A program made the position numbers and the translations under genes. A DNA stretch of 64,000 nucleotides. It comes from Bacillota bacterium (lineage in GTDB: Bacteria; Bacillota; Bacilli; Paenibacillales; NBRC-103111). Shown one piece after another: positions 1-8,575 of the stretch. Each line of letters starts with the position of its first letter. The stretch's first letter is position 1. The notes below the pieces were generated by a model. It ran no database searches and was not told the origin of the DNA. It saw only the letters and a list, made by a program, of their open reading frames with translations. The stretch spans positions 1 to 64,000 of the forward strand of contig JAEWMH010000081.1 of the NCBI GenBank assembly GCA_023393235.1. Direction: 5' to 3'.

Positions 1-144
1 AGAGTCGCAGAGTTCCGTTAGCGGGTGAAGCGACGGTGGAGTTGAAAGTTAGCGGTGGAAAGTTGGGACGTAAGAGTCGCAGAGTTCCGTTAGCGGGTGA
101 AGCGACGGTGGAGTTGAAGGTTAGTGGTGGGAAGTTGGGAGGTA
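1..144. repeat. Two tandem copies of a 72-bp repeat
   Basis: Positions 1-72 and 73-144 are direct copies that differ at about four bases. The first copy starts at the window edge, so the array may extend further left. Each copy contains AGAGTTCCGTTAGCG, the same core seen in the spaced repeat blocks near 19.8 kb and 57 kb. The period is a multiple of three, so it can be read as a 24-residue peptide repeat. There is no ribosome binding site or other sign of coding, so I treat it as intergenic. No cobalamin riboswitch is visible between here and cobT. Confidence 0.85.
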
Positions 145-207
145 AGCCCGGCCAATACATAATTGGGGGAGAGTTCATTTTTTTACATAGAGGAAGGAGC
201 ATAACAC

Positions 208-1275
208 ATGTCGTATGTTAACGGTATTGAGGAAATGACGGCGGGAATTCTCCCGTTGGATGAGGGAGCTATGGAGCGGGCGCGGCAGCATCTGGACCAG
301 CTGACGAAACCGCCGGGCAGTCTGGGCAAGCTGGAGGAAATTGCTGTGCAGCTGGCCGGCATTACCGGTGAGCTTGCTCCGTCCTTGGGCACCAAAACGG
401 TAGTGGTGATGGCAGGAGACCACGGCGTTTGTGAGGAAGGGGTCAGCGCGTTTCCGTCCGAGGTTACCTGGCAGATGGTGCTGAACTTCCTTGCCGGCGG
501 AGCAGCCGTCAATGTGCTGGCGCGGCATGCCGGGGCGAACGTGGTTTGTGTGGACATGGGTATCAATGGGGATGTGGAGCATCCCGGGCTGCTGAACCGC
601 AAAATCCGCCGGGGCACCCGCAATATGGCCAAGGAAGCGGCGATGACCCGGGAGGAAGCGGAAGCGGCGGTAAAGGCCGGCTATCAGCTGGCGCTGGAGC
701 TGGCGGCGCAGGGCACCGGGCTGTTTGCCACAGGCGAGATGGGCATCGGCAATACCACCCCCAGTGCGGCAATTCTCGCGGCTTTCGGCGGGATCACCCC
801 CGCTGCCGCGGCAGGCAGAGGAACAGGTATCAGCGACCAGCGGCTGGTCCGCAAAATTGAAGTTATCGAACAGGCGCTTCAAACCAACCTGCCCAATCCT
901 GAGGACCCGATGGATGTGCTGGCCAAGGTTGGAGGCTTGGAAATCGCCGGGTTGACCGGGCTGATCCTCGGTGCGGCGGCCTCCCGCAAGCCTATAGTCA
1001 TTGACGGATTCATCTCCACAGCAGCGGCCCTCACCGCAGCCAGACTGGCTCCGGCGGCGAAGGGGTATATGATCGGGTCCCATCTGTCCGGGGAGCAGGG
1101 TCATGCGCTGTTGGTCAAGGAAGCCGGCATCTCGCCGATGCTGGGGCTGGATATGCGGCTTGGTGAAGGAACCGGTGCGGTGCTGGCCTTCCATTTGGTG
1201 GAGGCTGCGGTGAAGATCATGGCGGAGATGGCCACTTTTGCCCAGGCAGGGGTAAGCGGAAGCGAAGGGCATTAA
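208..1275 (+). CDS. cobT: Nicotinate-nucleotide--dimethylbenzimidazole phosphoribosyltransferase CobT
   Basis: CobT moves the phosphoribosyl group of nicotinate mononucleotide to dimethylbenzimidazole, giving the alpha-ribazole phosphate used for the lower ligand of cobalamin. The 355-residue product has the usual family length. Visible motifs are PPGSLGKLE (about 35-43), GDHGV (about 70-74), GEMGIGNTTPSAA, and a C-terminal RLGEGTGA whose Glu (about 320) matches the catalytic glutamate of the Salmonella enzyme. The start is supported by AGGAAGGAG at 191-199, eight bases upstream. It is the first visible gene of a five-gene cobalamin run transcribed rightwards. The enzyme should be cytosolic. 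Confidence 0.95.
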   Translation: MSYVNGIEEMTAGILPLDEGAMERARQHLDQLTKPPGSLGKLEEIAVQLAGITGELAPSLGTKTVVVMAGDHGVCEEGVSAFPSEVTWQMVLNFLAGGAAVNVLARHAGANVVCVDMGINGDVEHPGLLNRKIRRGTRNMAKEAAMTREEAEAAVKAGYQLALELAAQGTGLFATGEMGIGNTTPSAAILAAFGGITPAAAAGRGTGISDQRLVRKIEVIEQALQTNLPNPEDPMDVLAKVGGLEIAGLTGLILGAAASRKPIVIDGFISTAAALTAARLAPAAKGYMIGSHLSGEQGHALLVKEAGISPMLGLDMRLGEGTGAVLAFHLVEAAVKIMAEMATFAQAGVSGSEGH

Positions 1276-1315
1276 TGTTTTCTTCATAAAAAGGGCAAGG
1301 GGAGTTGGGGACCAC

Positions 1316-1921
1316 ATGCTGGTGCTGATTACAGGCGGAGCCAGAAGCGGCAAAAGCGGCTTCGCCGAAGCCTACGCGGCCGAATTAAGCCAAACCGGCT
1401 ATTATATTGCGACAAGCCAGGCTTTCGATGAGGAGATGGAGGAGCGGATTGCCCTTCACCGCACAAAACGTGAGCTGGACCAGGATATTTTTTGGGATAC
1501 GCTGGAGGAGCCGTTGGCATTGGCCGAAACACTGGGCACATTGGACAAAGCAGCCGATAAAGCCAGCCCTCAGGTTGTGCTGGTGGACTGCCTCACCCTG
1601 TGGCTGACCAATGTCCTTCTCGCTGAGGAAGAAGCCGAGTGGGACAAGGCGGCCCGCCAGCGTGCTGCCCAACGAGCGGAAGAGGCGATAGAGGCGCTGA
1701 TTGAAAGTCTGCTGAAGGTCAGACACCATGTGCTGCTGGTCACCAACGAGGTAGGCAGCGGTATCGTGCCCGAATATCCGTTGGGGCGCCTGTACCGGGA
1801 TCTGGCAGGAATCATGAACCGGCGTGTGGCGGCGGTTTGCCAGGAGGTGTACCTGGTGACGGCGGGCATTCCCGTGGAGCTGAAGCGGCTGCAAAAGGAA
1901 CTGGCAAAGGGAAGGCGGTAA
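1316..1921 (+). CDS. cobU: Bifunctional adenosylcobinamide kinase / adenosylcobinamide-phosphate guanylyltransferase CobU
   Basis: CobU phosphorylates adenosylcobinamide and then attaches GMP, giving adenosylcobinamide-GDP, the substrate of CobS. The N-terminal P-loop GGARSGKS lies at about residues 7-14. A His near residue 48 in ALHRTKR matches the family's guanylylated histidine. VDCLTLWLTN and VTNEVGSGIVPEYPLGR are typical of the family. At 201 residues it is slightly longer than the Salmonella enzyme. The start has GGGGAG 12 bases upstream. It lies 40 bp after cobT and 4 bp before cbiB, so it is almost certainly in the same transcript. Confidence 0.95.
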   Translation: MLVLITGGARSGKSGFAEAYAAELSQTGYYIATSQAFDEEMEERIALHRTKRELDQDIFWDTLEEPLALAETLGTLDKAADKASPQVVLVDCLTLWLTNVLLAEEEAEWDKAARQRAAQRAEEAIEALIESLLKVRHHVLLVTNEVGSGIVPEYPLGRLYRDLAGIMNRRVAAVCQEVYLVTAGIPVELKRLQKELAKGRR

Positions 1922-1925
1922 ACGC

Positions 1926-2927
1926 ATGTTGTTTTATCATCCGGCGGAGATTCTGTGGATGGTGCTGGCGGCGATGGTTGTGGATTGGGTCATCGGCGAT
2001 CCGCCCTGGCCCAAACATCCTGTCATTCTGATGGGGCAGCTGATCCGGTGGCTGGAGGCCCGTCTATATCCCCCCGGCACGGAGCTGGCTCAGGCGCGCT
2101 CTCCACGGCGGGAGCGGCTTAGAGGCATTATTTTAACCGTAACCACAGTTGTGGTGTCTTCCGGTCTGATGTACGCCCTGATTACGGCTCTGTACATGGT
2201 CCACCCGTGGGTTGGCCGGGCGGCCAACGTCTGGTTTATCTCCACCACCATCGCCTTCAAAGGCCTGAAGGATGCGGCCATGCAGGTGTACCGTCCCCTG
2301 GCGGAAGGGAATCTGGCGGAGGCCAGGAAATGGGTGGGCTACATTGTGGGCCGGGATACGGCCGGGCTGGACGAACCGGAGATCACCAGGGCGGCCGTGG
2401 AAACGGTGGCGGAAAATACAGTGGATGCAGCGGTGTCCCCCCTGTTTTTTGCGCTGCTGGGCGGGGCGCCCTTGGCGATTCTCTACCGGGCGACCAACAC
2501 CTTGGATTCCATGGTGGGGTACCGCAATGAACGCTACCGTGACTTCGGCTGGGCTTCTGCCCGGCTGGACGATCTGCTGAACCTGCTGCCGGCCCGGCTC
2601 ACCGCCCTGCTGCTGGTATTGGCCGCTTGGCTAATGCCGGGCTTGTCCGGCAAGCGGGCTCTCCGTTCGGTGAGAAGCTTCGCCGCCCTCCATCCCAGCC
2701 CAAACAGCGGTTATCCCGAATCTGCTGCAGCTGGGGCAATGGGTGTTCAGTTAGGCGGACGCAACATATACGGAGGTGTTATCAGCCAGCGGGCGGAGAT
2801 GGGATGGCCCTTGGTGCAGTTGGAGCGTTCCCATATCCGCTCAACCGTACGGCTTTTATACATAACGGGGTACTTCATTGCCGGAGGTGTGTTATGCGCA
2901 ATCGCAATTCAGGCTGGCTGGAAATAA
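1926..2927 (+). CDS. cbiB: Adenosylcobinamide-phosphate synthase CbiB (membrane)
   Basis: CbiB joins adenosylcobyric acid to (R)-1-amino-2-propanol phosphate, the product of CobD, giving adenosylcobinamide phosphate. The 333-residue protein is hydrophobic with several membrane segments. It carries the family stretches DWVIGDPPWPKHPV near the N terminus, ETVAENTVDAAVSPLFFALLGG in the middle and HPSPNSGYPESAAAGAMGV near the C terminus. The start lies 4 bp after cobU, within reach of the GGGAAGGCGG at the end of that gene. The 3' end overlaps cobS by 34 bp, which suggests translational coupling between two membrane enzymes that act close together. Confidence 0.95.
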   Translation: MLFYHPAEILWMVLAAMVVDWVIGDPPWPKHPVILMGQLIRWLEARLYPPGTELAQARSPRRERLRGIILTVTTVVVSSGLMYALITALYMVHPWVGRAANVWFISTTIAFKGLKDAAMQVYRPLAEGNLAEARKWVGYIVGRDTAGLDEPEITRAAVETVAENTVDAAVSPLFFALLGGAPLAILYRATNTLDSMVGYRNERYRDFGWASARLDDLLNLLPARLTALLLVLAAWLMPGLSGKRALRSVRSFAALHPSPNSGYPESAAAGAMGVQLGGRNIYGGVISQRAEMGWPLVQLERSHIRSTVRLLYITGYFIAGGVLCAIAIQAGWK

Positions 2928-3709
2928 TACATCCCCTCGGGGCGGCGTTCCAGCTGTTAAGCCGATTCCCGGTGCCGGTGGAGATCCCCTTCAACAACAA
3001 GGTTCTCCGCAGAAGTGTGGTTTGTTACCCCCTGGTGGGACTGGCCATTGGACTTGTCCTTGCCGGGGCAGGATTGGGCTTGTCCTGGCTTTTGCCCCCT
3101 GTGCCTGCTGCCGCTTTGCTTACCGGGTTGTGGGTGATGCTGACCGGCGGCTTTCATTTGGACGGGCTGATGGACACGGCGGACGGTGTGCTGAGCCACC
3201 GTTCCCGGGAGGACATGCTGGCCATTATGAAGGACAGCCGGGTTGGAGCTATGGGGGCGGCGGCCTGTGTCCTGCAGCTGCTGATGAAGTTTGCCCTATT
3301 GGAGGGCCTGCTGGAGTCTGGCTGGCAGAACGGGGTCGGATTATTGCCTGCGGTGGCGATCTGGAGCCGGTGGAGCATGGCGGCAGCCGTCGCTTGGTGG
3401 CCGTATGCCCGGTCCGGAGGAGGATTAGGCGCTTTGCTGGCCGGCTTTGGCGGCAGGCAGCTGGCCGTTTGTACAGTTCTGGCTGCGGGTTTGTCGGCAG
3501 GAACGGGGGTTTGGGGGAGCGAAGCTATTCTGACTGGCATGGTTCTGGCTTTCGCCCTGGGCTTACCGGCGCTCGGCTTCTGTGTTCTGCTGGCCCGCAG
3601 GCTGGCGGCTAGGCTGGGCGGTCTGACGGGGGATACCTACGGGGCCATTAATGAGCTGACGGAAACCTTTTTGCTGCTGGTTATTCTGTTGGCAGTCAGA
3701 CTGCTGTGA
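2894..3709 (+). CDS. cobS: Adenosylcobinamide-GDP ribazoletransferase CobS (membrane)
   Basis: CobS joins adenosylcobinamide-GDP and alpha-ribazole (phosphate), the nucleotide-loop closing step. The 271-residue product is a polytopic membrane protein. GGFHLDGLMDTADG (about 85-98) is the hallmark acidic motif, and DTYGAINELTE lies near the C terminus. An open frame runs further upstream inside cbiB, but GGAGGT at 2883-2888 sits six bases before ATG 2894, and the product from that ATG has the family length. The gene therefore begins 34 bp inside cbiB. Confidence 0.94.
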   Translation: MRNRNSGWLEIIHPLGAAFQLLSRFPVPVEIPFNNKVLRRSVVCYPLVGLAIGLVLAGAGLGLSWLLPPVPAAALLTGLWVMLTGGFHLDGLMDTADGVLSHRSREDMLAIMKDSRVGAMGAAACVLQLLMKFALLEGLLESGWQNGVGLLPAVAIWSRWSMAAAVAWWPYARSGGGLGALLAGFGGRQLAVCTVLAAGLSAGTGVWGSEAILTGMVLAFALGLPALGFCVLLARRLAARLGGLTGDTYGAINELTETFLLLVILLAVRLL

Positions 3710-3735
3710 AGAAGATAGAGTAAGGTCGGTGAAAA

Positions 3736-4833
3736 ATGATGCTTGAAAAACACGGGCACGGCGGTGACGTCTGGACGGCGGCGGAGCTGTACGGTTTGGA
3801 TAAAAACAGCTTTTTGGACTTTAGCTCCAACATGAATCCCTTGGGTCCGCCGGAGGCGGCGGGGCGGATTATCCGGGAGGAATGGAGGCGGGAGCTATCG
3901 CGTTACCCGGACCCGGATTGCCGGGAGCTACGCCAACGAATCGGTGAGGTATACGGCGTTCCCGCCTCTTGTGTGCTGGCAGGCAACGGCGCCGCCGAGA
4001 TTATTGATCTGGCGGTGCGGTCCCAGAGTCCCCGGACGGTGGGGCTTTTGCAGCCTTCCTTCCGGGAATACTCTACTGCCGCCTTGCGGGCAGGAGCCGG
4101 AATTGTGGACATCCCGCTTTCTGCGGAACGGGAGTTTGATCCGGACTGGAGCTTGGCAGAGGTGCAAAAGGCTGCTAGGGAGGCGGAACTGTTTCTGTTC
4201 GGGCATCCCAACAATCCTACAGGGCGGCTGCTCCCGCTTGAGTTCGTCCGCCAGCTGACGGCTGCCGGGAAGCCGGTGATTCTTGATGAGGCTTTCATCG
4301 ATTTCTCCGGTGAGGAAGAGAGGGTGAGCTTCATCCGCCAGGCGGCAGAGTCGGACAGGCTGTGTGTGGTCCGCTCGATGACCAAGTTCTATACGGTGCC
4401 CGGTCTGCGTCTTGGTTTTGCAGTGGCAGGCCGGGGCTGGATCGAAGCCATGAAACGCCTGCAGGTAGAATGGAGCGTCAACGGCCTGGCCCAGCGCATC
4501 GGGCAGGCCGTGCTGGGGGACGAGGAGTACGCAAGGGCAACCCGGGATTGGCTGCATGAGGAATCGGCCTGGATGACCCAGGCGCTGACCGGACTTGGTC
4601 TCCGGGTGACCCCCAGCGCCGCCAACTACCTGCTGTTCCGCATCCCTCCGGAATGGGGCGCCACCATCCACGGCCTGCAGGAGGCTATGGGGCGCAGAGG
4701 CATTCTGATCCGCAGTGCCGCCACCTACCAGGGTCTGGACGAAAGCTACGGAAGGACGGCTATCCGCAGCCGTGAGGACAACATGAGGCTGGTTGCAGCG
4801 CTGGCTGCTTGTTTGGAGGATTTGCAGAGGTAG
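3736..4833 (+). CDS. cobD: Threonine-phosphate decarboxylase CobD (PLP-dependent)
   Basis: This 365-residue fold-type I PLP enzyme resembles histidinol-phosphate aminotransferase. In this setting it should be the L-threonine O-3-phosphate decarboxylase that makes aminopropanol phosphate for CbiB. Visible features are SNMNPLGPP near residue 31, the NNPTG loop (about 159-163), LDEAFIDF, and the PLP lysine in RSMTKFYTVPGLRLG at about Lys217. The gene follows cobS by 26 bp, and the Shine-Dalgarno is modest (AAGGTCGGTG). A histidine-pathway aminotransferase is the main alternative, but the cobalamin neighbours argue strongly for CobD. It is the last gene before a 450-bp repeat-bearing gap. Confidence 0.9.
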   Translation: MMLEKHGHGGDVWTAAELYGLDKNSFLDFSSNMNPLGPPEAAGRIIREEWRRELSRYPDPDCRELRQRIGEVYGVPASCVLAGNGAAEIIDLAVRSQSPRTVGLLQPSFREYSTAALRAGAGIVDIPLSAEREFDPDWSLAEVQKAAREAELFLFGHPNNPTGRLLPLEFVRQLTAAGKPVILDEAFIDFSGEEERVSFIRQAAESDRLCVVRSMTKFYTVPGLRLGFAVAGRGWIEAMKRLQVEWSVNGLAQRIGQAVLGDEEYARATRDWLHEESAWMTQALTGLGLRVTPSAANYLLFRIPPEWGATIHGLQEAMGRRGILIRSAATYQGLDESYGRTAIRSREDNMRLVAALAACLEDLQR

Positions 4834-4950
4834 CGGGTCGGGCTGGCGACGGGGATAGGATATATAGGCTAAGCCAGCTGTGCTTGTTTGCTGTAGGTTT
4901 GCTGTAATGGGGAAGGTGGGAGCCAAGATGAATGCCAGTGTGAATGCGAG

Positions 4951-5141
4951 ATAGCGGAAGCGGACTTCCGTTAATCCCATGCGTTCAGGGATTTCATCTA
5001 ACATATCGGAAACGATTTTCCGTTATTGGCGCGATTTTCCCTGTAACTATCCCTTAGATAACGGGATAGCGGAAAAATGCTTCCGCTATCTGCGCTTCTC
5101 GCCTACGGGCGTTGCGTTAGCGGAAAATCCTTTCCGCTAAT
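4951..5141. repeat. Block of four short palindromes at 51-62 bp spacing in the cobD-cobQ gap
   Basis: The 4834-5289 gap contains four imperfect palindromes built on GCGGAA...TTCCGC or its CGGAAA...TTTCCG variant. They begin near 4951, 5003, 5065 and 5116. Each is 22-26 bp and could form a short hairpin. Sequence between them is not conserved. The rest of the gap, including the stretch just before cobQ, shows no gene and no cobalamin-riboswitch box. An open frame runs through the palindromes into cobQ but has no ribosome binding site. Confidence 0.8.
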
Positions 5142-5289
5142 CCGGTGCCAGCCCGAGAATGAGGGGGGACAGCCCACAAAACCTGCTGAACCTTTCCTGA
5201 GCCTTGAGCCTATCCCGATGCAGCTCGGGTTAACCTGTCATTTTACCGTAATACAGACTGTTACCATTGAGAGGGGGTTGGCGTCACGT

Positions 5290-6945
5290 ATGCAGCAACC
5301 GGAAGTAAAACCCGCCGGGAAAACCATCATGCTCCAGGGGACCGCCTCGGATGTGGGCAAAAGCATTCTGACCACCGCTTTGTGCCGGATTTTCGTACAG
5401 GACGGTTTCCGCACAGCTCCCTTTAAGTCGCAGAATATGTCCCTGAACTCCTATGTGACTCCCGACGGCAAGGAAATCGGCCGGGCCCAGGGGCTGCAGG
5501 CCGATGCCTGCCGCATTGCCGCCACCACGGACATGAACCCGATTCTGCTGAAGCCCGTGAAGGACATGACCGCGCAGGTGGTGGTGCATGGCCGCCCCTT
5601 GCGGAATTATGAGGCCCGGGCATACCGGGAGGAGTATCTGGAGGAGGCCGGGGGCATTGTGCGGGAGGCGTTGGGCCGCCTGCGGGAGACCTATAGCCTG
5701 GTGGTAATCGAAGGTGCAGGCAGTCCCGCCGAAATTAACCTCAAGGACCGGGATATCGTCAACATGCGGCTGGCCGGATGGGCCGACGCTCCGGTAATTC
5801 TGGTGGCAGACATTGACAGGGGTGGTGTATTCGCGTCCATCGTCGGCACCCTGGAGCTTCTGGAGCCCCATGAACGGGACCGGATTAAAGGGTTTGTCAT
5901 CAACAAATTCCGTGGGGACGTATCCCTCCTGAAGCCGGGGCTGGATTGGCTGGAGGAGCGCACCGGCAAGCCTGTGCTGGGTGTCATTCCTTATTTGCCC
6001 CGGCTGGGGTTGGAGGATGAGGATTCCGCTTCGCTGGATACCAAGCGGGAGCAAAGCCGGCGCAAGGCAGCCAACACCCTTCAGCAAAAGAGTAGCGGTG
6101 CTGGAGTACCGGTGCAGGAGCCTGGTGTTTCTGCAGCAGCCGGCATCGGTTCATCCGCCGACGGCCAAGGGCTCTCCGCACACAAGCTGGACATAGCCGT
6201 TTTGCGTCTGCCCCGTTTGTCCAACTTTACGGATTTCGACCCGCTAGACGAGGAGCCGGATGTGGAGCTCCGGTATGTGGAGCATCCCGGGGAATGGGGA
6301 AACCCGGATGCGGTGATTCTGCCGGGCAGCAAAAACACCATGGACGACCTGGCCTTCCTGCGCGAGACCGGCATGGCGGACAAGCTGCTGGAGCACCGGG
6401 CTGCAGGAGGCGCTGTATTGGGTATTTGCGCCGGTTACCAGATGATGGGCCGCCGTCTTTTGGATCCCGGACATGTGGAGTCGGACCGGGACGAAGCAGA
6501 GGGGCTTAACTTTTTCCCGGTAGAAACGGTCTTCACGCCCGTCAAAAAAACGGTCCGGGTAGAAGGGACGGGCAGCCTGTTTGCCGAGCAAAGCCTCCAT
6601 CCCGTCGAAGGCTACGAGATCCATATGGGCGAAAGCCGGTTTCTGGAGCCGGTGTCCCATCCCTTCCGGGTGTCCGAATCTATCGTGTCTATGGAACGGG
6701 CGGAGCCTCACGCCGAAGGGGCCCAATCGGGGGATGGTCTGGTGTGGGGAACGTACATCCATGGTATTTTGCACAATGACACTTTGCGCAGAAGCTGGCT
6801 GAACCGGCTGCGGATGCACAGAGGCTGGCCACCGGAGGAAGAGCTGCTGCAATTCGGCAAACGCCGGGATGAGGCCATTGACCGGCTGGCGGAGCATGTG
6901 CGCAGCCATTTGGATATGGAGCGGATTTATGCGATGATAGAATAA
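5290..6945 (+). CDS. cobQ: Cobyric acid synthase CobQ/CbiP
   Basis: CobQ amidates four carboxyl groups of adenosylcobyrinic acid a,c-diamide using glutamine and ATP. The N-terminal dethiobiotin-synthase-like ATPase domain has GTASDVGKS (about 17-25). The C-terminal class I glutamine amidotransferase domain has the nucleophile Cys380 in GICAGYQMMG and His491 in TYIHGI. At 551 residues it is about 50 longer than usual because a low-complexity, Ser/Gly/Gln-rich insert (about 250-297) separates the two domains. ATG 5290 follows GAGAGGGGG at 5269-5277; an in-frame TTG at 5278 is a less likely start. The gap upstream suggests its own promoter. Confidence 0.94.
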   Translation: MQQPEVKPAGKTIMLQGTASDVGKSILTTALCRIFVQDGFRTAPFKSQNMSLNSYVTPDGKEIGRAQGLQADACRIAATTDMNPILLKPVKDMTAQVVVHGRPLRNYEARAYREEYLEEAGGIVREALGRLRETYSLVVIEGAGSPAEINLKDRDIVNMRLAGWADAPVILVADIDRGGVFASIVGTLELLEPHERDRIKGFVINKFRGDVSLLKPGLDWLEERTGKPVLGVIPYLPRLGLEDEDSASLDTKREQSRRKAANTLQQKSSGAGVPVQEPGVSAAAGIGSSADGQGLSAHKLDIAVLRLPRLSNFTDFDPLDEEPDVELRYVEHPGEWGNPDAVILPGSKNTMDDLAFLRETGMADKLLEHRAAGGAVLGICAGYQMMGRRLLDPGHVESDRDEAEGLNFFPVETVFTPVKKTVRVEGTGSLFAEQSLHPVEGYEIHMGESRFLEPVSHPFRVSESIVSMERAEPHAEGAQSGDGLVWGTYIHGILHNDTLRRSWLNRLRMHRGWPPEEELLQFGKRRDEAIDRLAEHVRSHLDMERIYAMIE

Positions 6946-7027
6946 ACTGTCCTCCGATCGCGCCGGGTTGCATTAAAACGGATTTCGGCACGATTGGGGG
7001 AGCTGCCTATTATAGAGAGGAGGAAAA

Positions 7028-7600
7028 ATGATGCGAATTTATACACGGACAGGGGATGCAGGCCAGACGGGCGTTATCGGCGGCCGGGTGGATAAGGACG
7101 ACAACCGGGTGGAGGCCTACGGCACCGTGGACGAGCTGAACTGCTTCGTCGGTCAGGCTATGGCCAGTCTGGACCCGGTGAAATACGAGGATATGCTGCA
7201 GGAACTGAAGGTAATCCAGAACGAGCTGTTCGATATGGGCTCCGATTTGGCTTTGTTCAAGCCGGGACTGCGGCCGTACAAAGCCACTCCCGAAATGACG
7301 GTGAAGCTGGAGCAGCTGATCGACCGTTACGACGGGGAAACGCCAGACATTACCCGCTTTGTGCTGCCCGGTGGAAGTCCCGCCTCTTCCTTGTTCCACG
7401 TCTGCCGTACCGTCTGCCGCCGTGCTGAGCGCCGGGTAGTGACCCTGGCCCGGACCGAGGAAATCAACCCTCCCGTGTTGACCTACCTGAACCGGCTGTC
7501 GGATCTGTTCTTCACCATGGCCAGAGCCGCCAACCACCGGGAAGGGGTGCCCGATTCGGAATATGAACGGAGCGGGGAGGTATTCCGCAGGAAATCATGA
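7028..7600 (+). CDS. PduO-type ATP:cob(I)alamin adenosyltransferase
   Basis: This cytosolic enzyme transfers the 5'-deoxyadenosyl group of ATP to cob(I)alamin or a late corrinoid. The 190-residue length fits the family. The N-terminal motif TRTGDAGQTGVIGG and VEAYGTVDELN form the ATP site in known PduO enzymes. RTVCRRAERR and the C-terminal YLNRLSDLFFTMARAAN are also typical. The Shine-Dalgarno AGAGGAGG stands just ahead of two adjacent ATG codons (7028, 7031). It closes the cobalamin cluster and overlaps the next gene by 4 bp (ATGA). Confidence 0.93.
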   Translation: MMRIYTRTGDAGQTGVIGGRVDKDDNRVEAYGTVDELNCFVGQAMASLDPVKYEDMLQELKVIQNELFDMGSDLALFKPGLRPYKATPEMTVKLEQLIDRYDGETPDITRFVLPGGSPASSLFHVCRTVCRRAERRVVTLARTEEINPPVLTYLNRLSDLFFTMARAANHREGVPDSEYERSGEVFRRKS

Positions 7601-8508
7601 GCTATTATGAGCCGATTACGTATATCGTCCCGGAAGGGGATGACGGCCTGGAGCTGAAGGCCATTCTCCGCCGGAGGATGGCCTTGTCCCGCAAGCTCCT
7701 GTCCCGTCTTAAGCTGACGGAGGAAGGGATTACCGTCAACGGGGAGCGCCGGTATACCAGCGTGCGCGTGAAAACCGGGGATGTGGTTGAGGTCCGGATG
7801 GAGGAGGAGGATTCCGAGGACATCCTTCCCCAGGACCTGCCGGTGGATGTGATTTTTGAGGATGAGCATCTCCTTATCGTCAACAAACCTGCAGGCACCA
7901 TCGTCCATCCCACCACCGGTCACTGGTCCAATACATTGGCCAACGGCGTGGTGCATATGTGGCAGCAGCGTGGCCTGCGCATCCGTTTCCGGCCCGTCCA
8001 CCGGCTGGACCGGGAAACCTCCGGGGTTCTGGCTATTGCCAAGAATCCCTATGTCCACCAGCATATTTCCGAGCAGATGAAGGCCGGTACTGTGGAAAAG
8101 GAATACACCGCATTGGTCCGTGGCCACATGGAGCAGCCGGAAGGCACCGTGGATGAGCCCATTGACCGCAATCCGGACTCACCCCATTACCGGATTGTAA
8201 CGCCCACGGGATATCCCTCCGTCACCCATTACCGGGTGGTGGAGCAGTTGAAGGATGCCGCTGTTCTGGCCATCCGGCTGGAAACGGGGCGCACTCACCA
8301 GATCCGGGTCCATATGGCTCATCTGGGGCATCCGTTGATTGGAGACGCCATGTACGGCATCCCGGAGGACCGGGAGGCTTACCCCGGGGGAAGACATGCC
8401 CTCCATGCATCGCGGTTGGGCTTTATCCATCCGGTATTCCGGACGCCTCTGGTCTTTGAAGCGCCTTTGCCTGCCGATCTGGAGGCACTGTTGTCGAGAC
8501 TTAGGTAA
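7597..8508 (+). CDS. RluA/RluD-family RNA pseudouridine synthase
   Basis: The 303-residue protein has an N-terminal S4-like RNA-binding part (roughly residues 10-75) and a RluA-type catalytic domain. The catalytic aspartate is about Asp138 in HRLDRETSG. Other family signs are IVNKPAG, LETGRTHQIRVHMAHLGHPLIGD and the YGIP segment after it. The substrate, 23S rRNA or another RNA, cannot be told from sequence. The start codon overlaps the end of the adenosyltransferase gene, so the two are probably translated in a coupled way although their functions look unrelated. Confidence 0.9.
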   Translation: MSYYEPITYIVPEGDDGLELKAILRRRMALSRKLLSRLKLTEEGITVNGERRYTSVRVKTGDVVEVRMEEEDSEDILPQDLPVDVIFEDEHLLIVNKPAGTIVHPTTGHWSNTLANGVVHMWQQRGLRIRFRPVHRLDRETSGVLAIAKNPYVHQHISEQMKAGTVEKEYTALVRGHMEQPEGTVDEPIDRNPDSPHYRIVTPTGYPSVTHYRVVEQLKDAAVLAIRLETGRTHQIRVHMAHLGHPLIGDAMYGIPEDREAYPGGRHALHASRLGFIHPVFRTPLVFEAPLPADLEALLSRLR

Positions 8509-8575
8509 AATGTTATGATATTTTTATTCGACGTACGGATGCGGCGCATCGATTAGGTAAAGGAAGATGAAGCTG

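Noticed and set aside
36..221. 61-residue frame over the 72-bp repeat
   Set aside because: It has no ribosome binding site and is open only because the repeat period is a multiple of three.
175..1353. Long antisense open frame over cobT
   Set aside because: It is a shadow of cobT with no ribosome binding site and no domain; it arises from GC-rich codon bias. Similar long shadows over ilvD, thrS, htrA, glnA and the chemoreceptors were rejected for the same reason.
2627..2893. Upstream extension of cobS inside cbiB
   Set aside because: The extension lies in another frame of cbiB and has no ribosome binding site; ATG 2894 does.
4834..5289. Cobalamin riboswitch before cobQ
   Set aside because: None of the conserved B12-box pieces is present. 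The gap consists mainly of palindromic repeats.
5077..5289. Upstream extension of cobQ through the palindromes
   Set aside because: No Shine-Dalgarno precedes it and it would encode repeat DNA. The start at 5290 matches the family.
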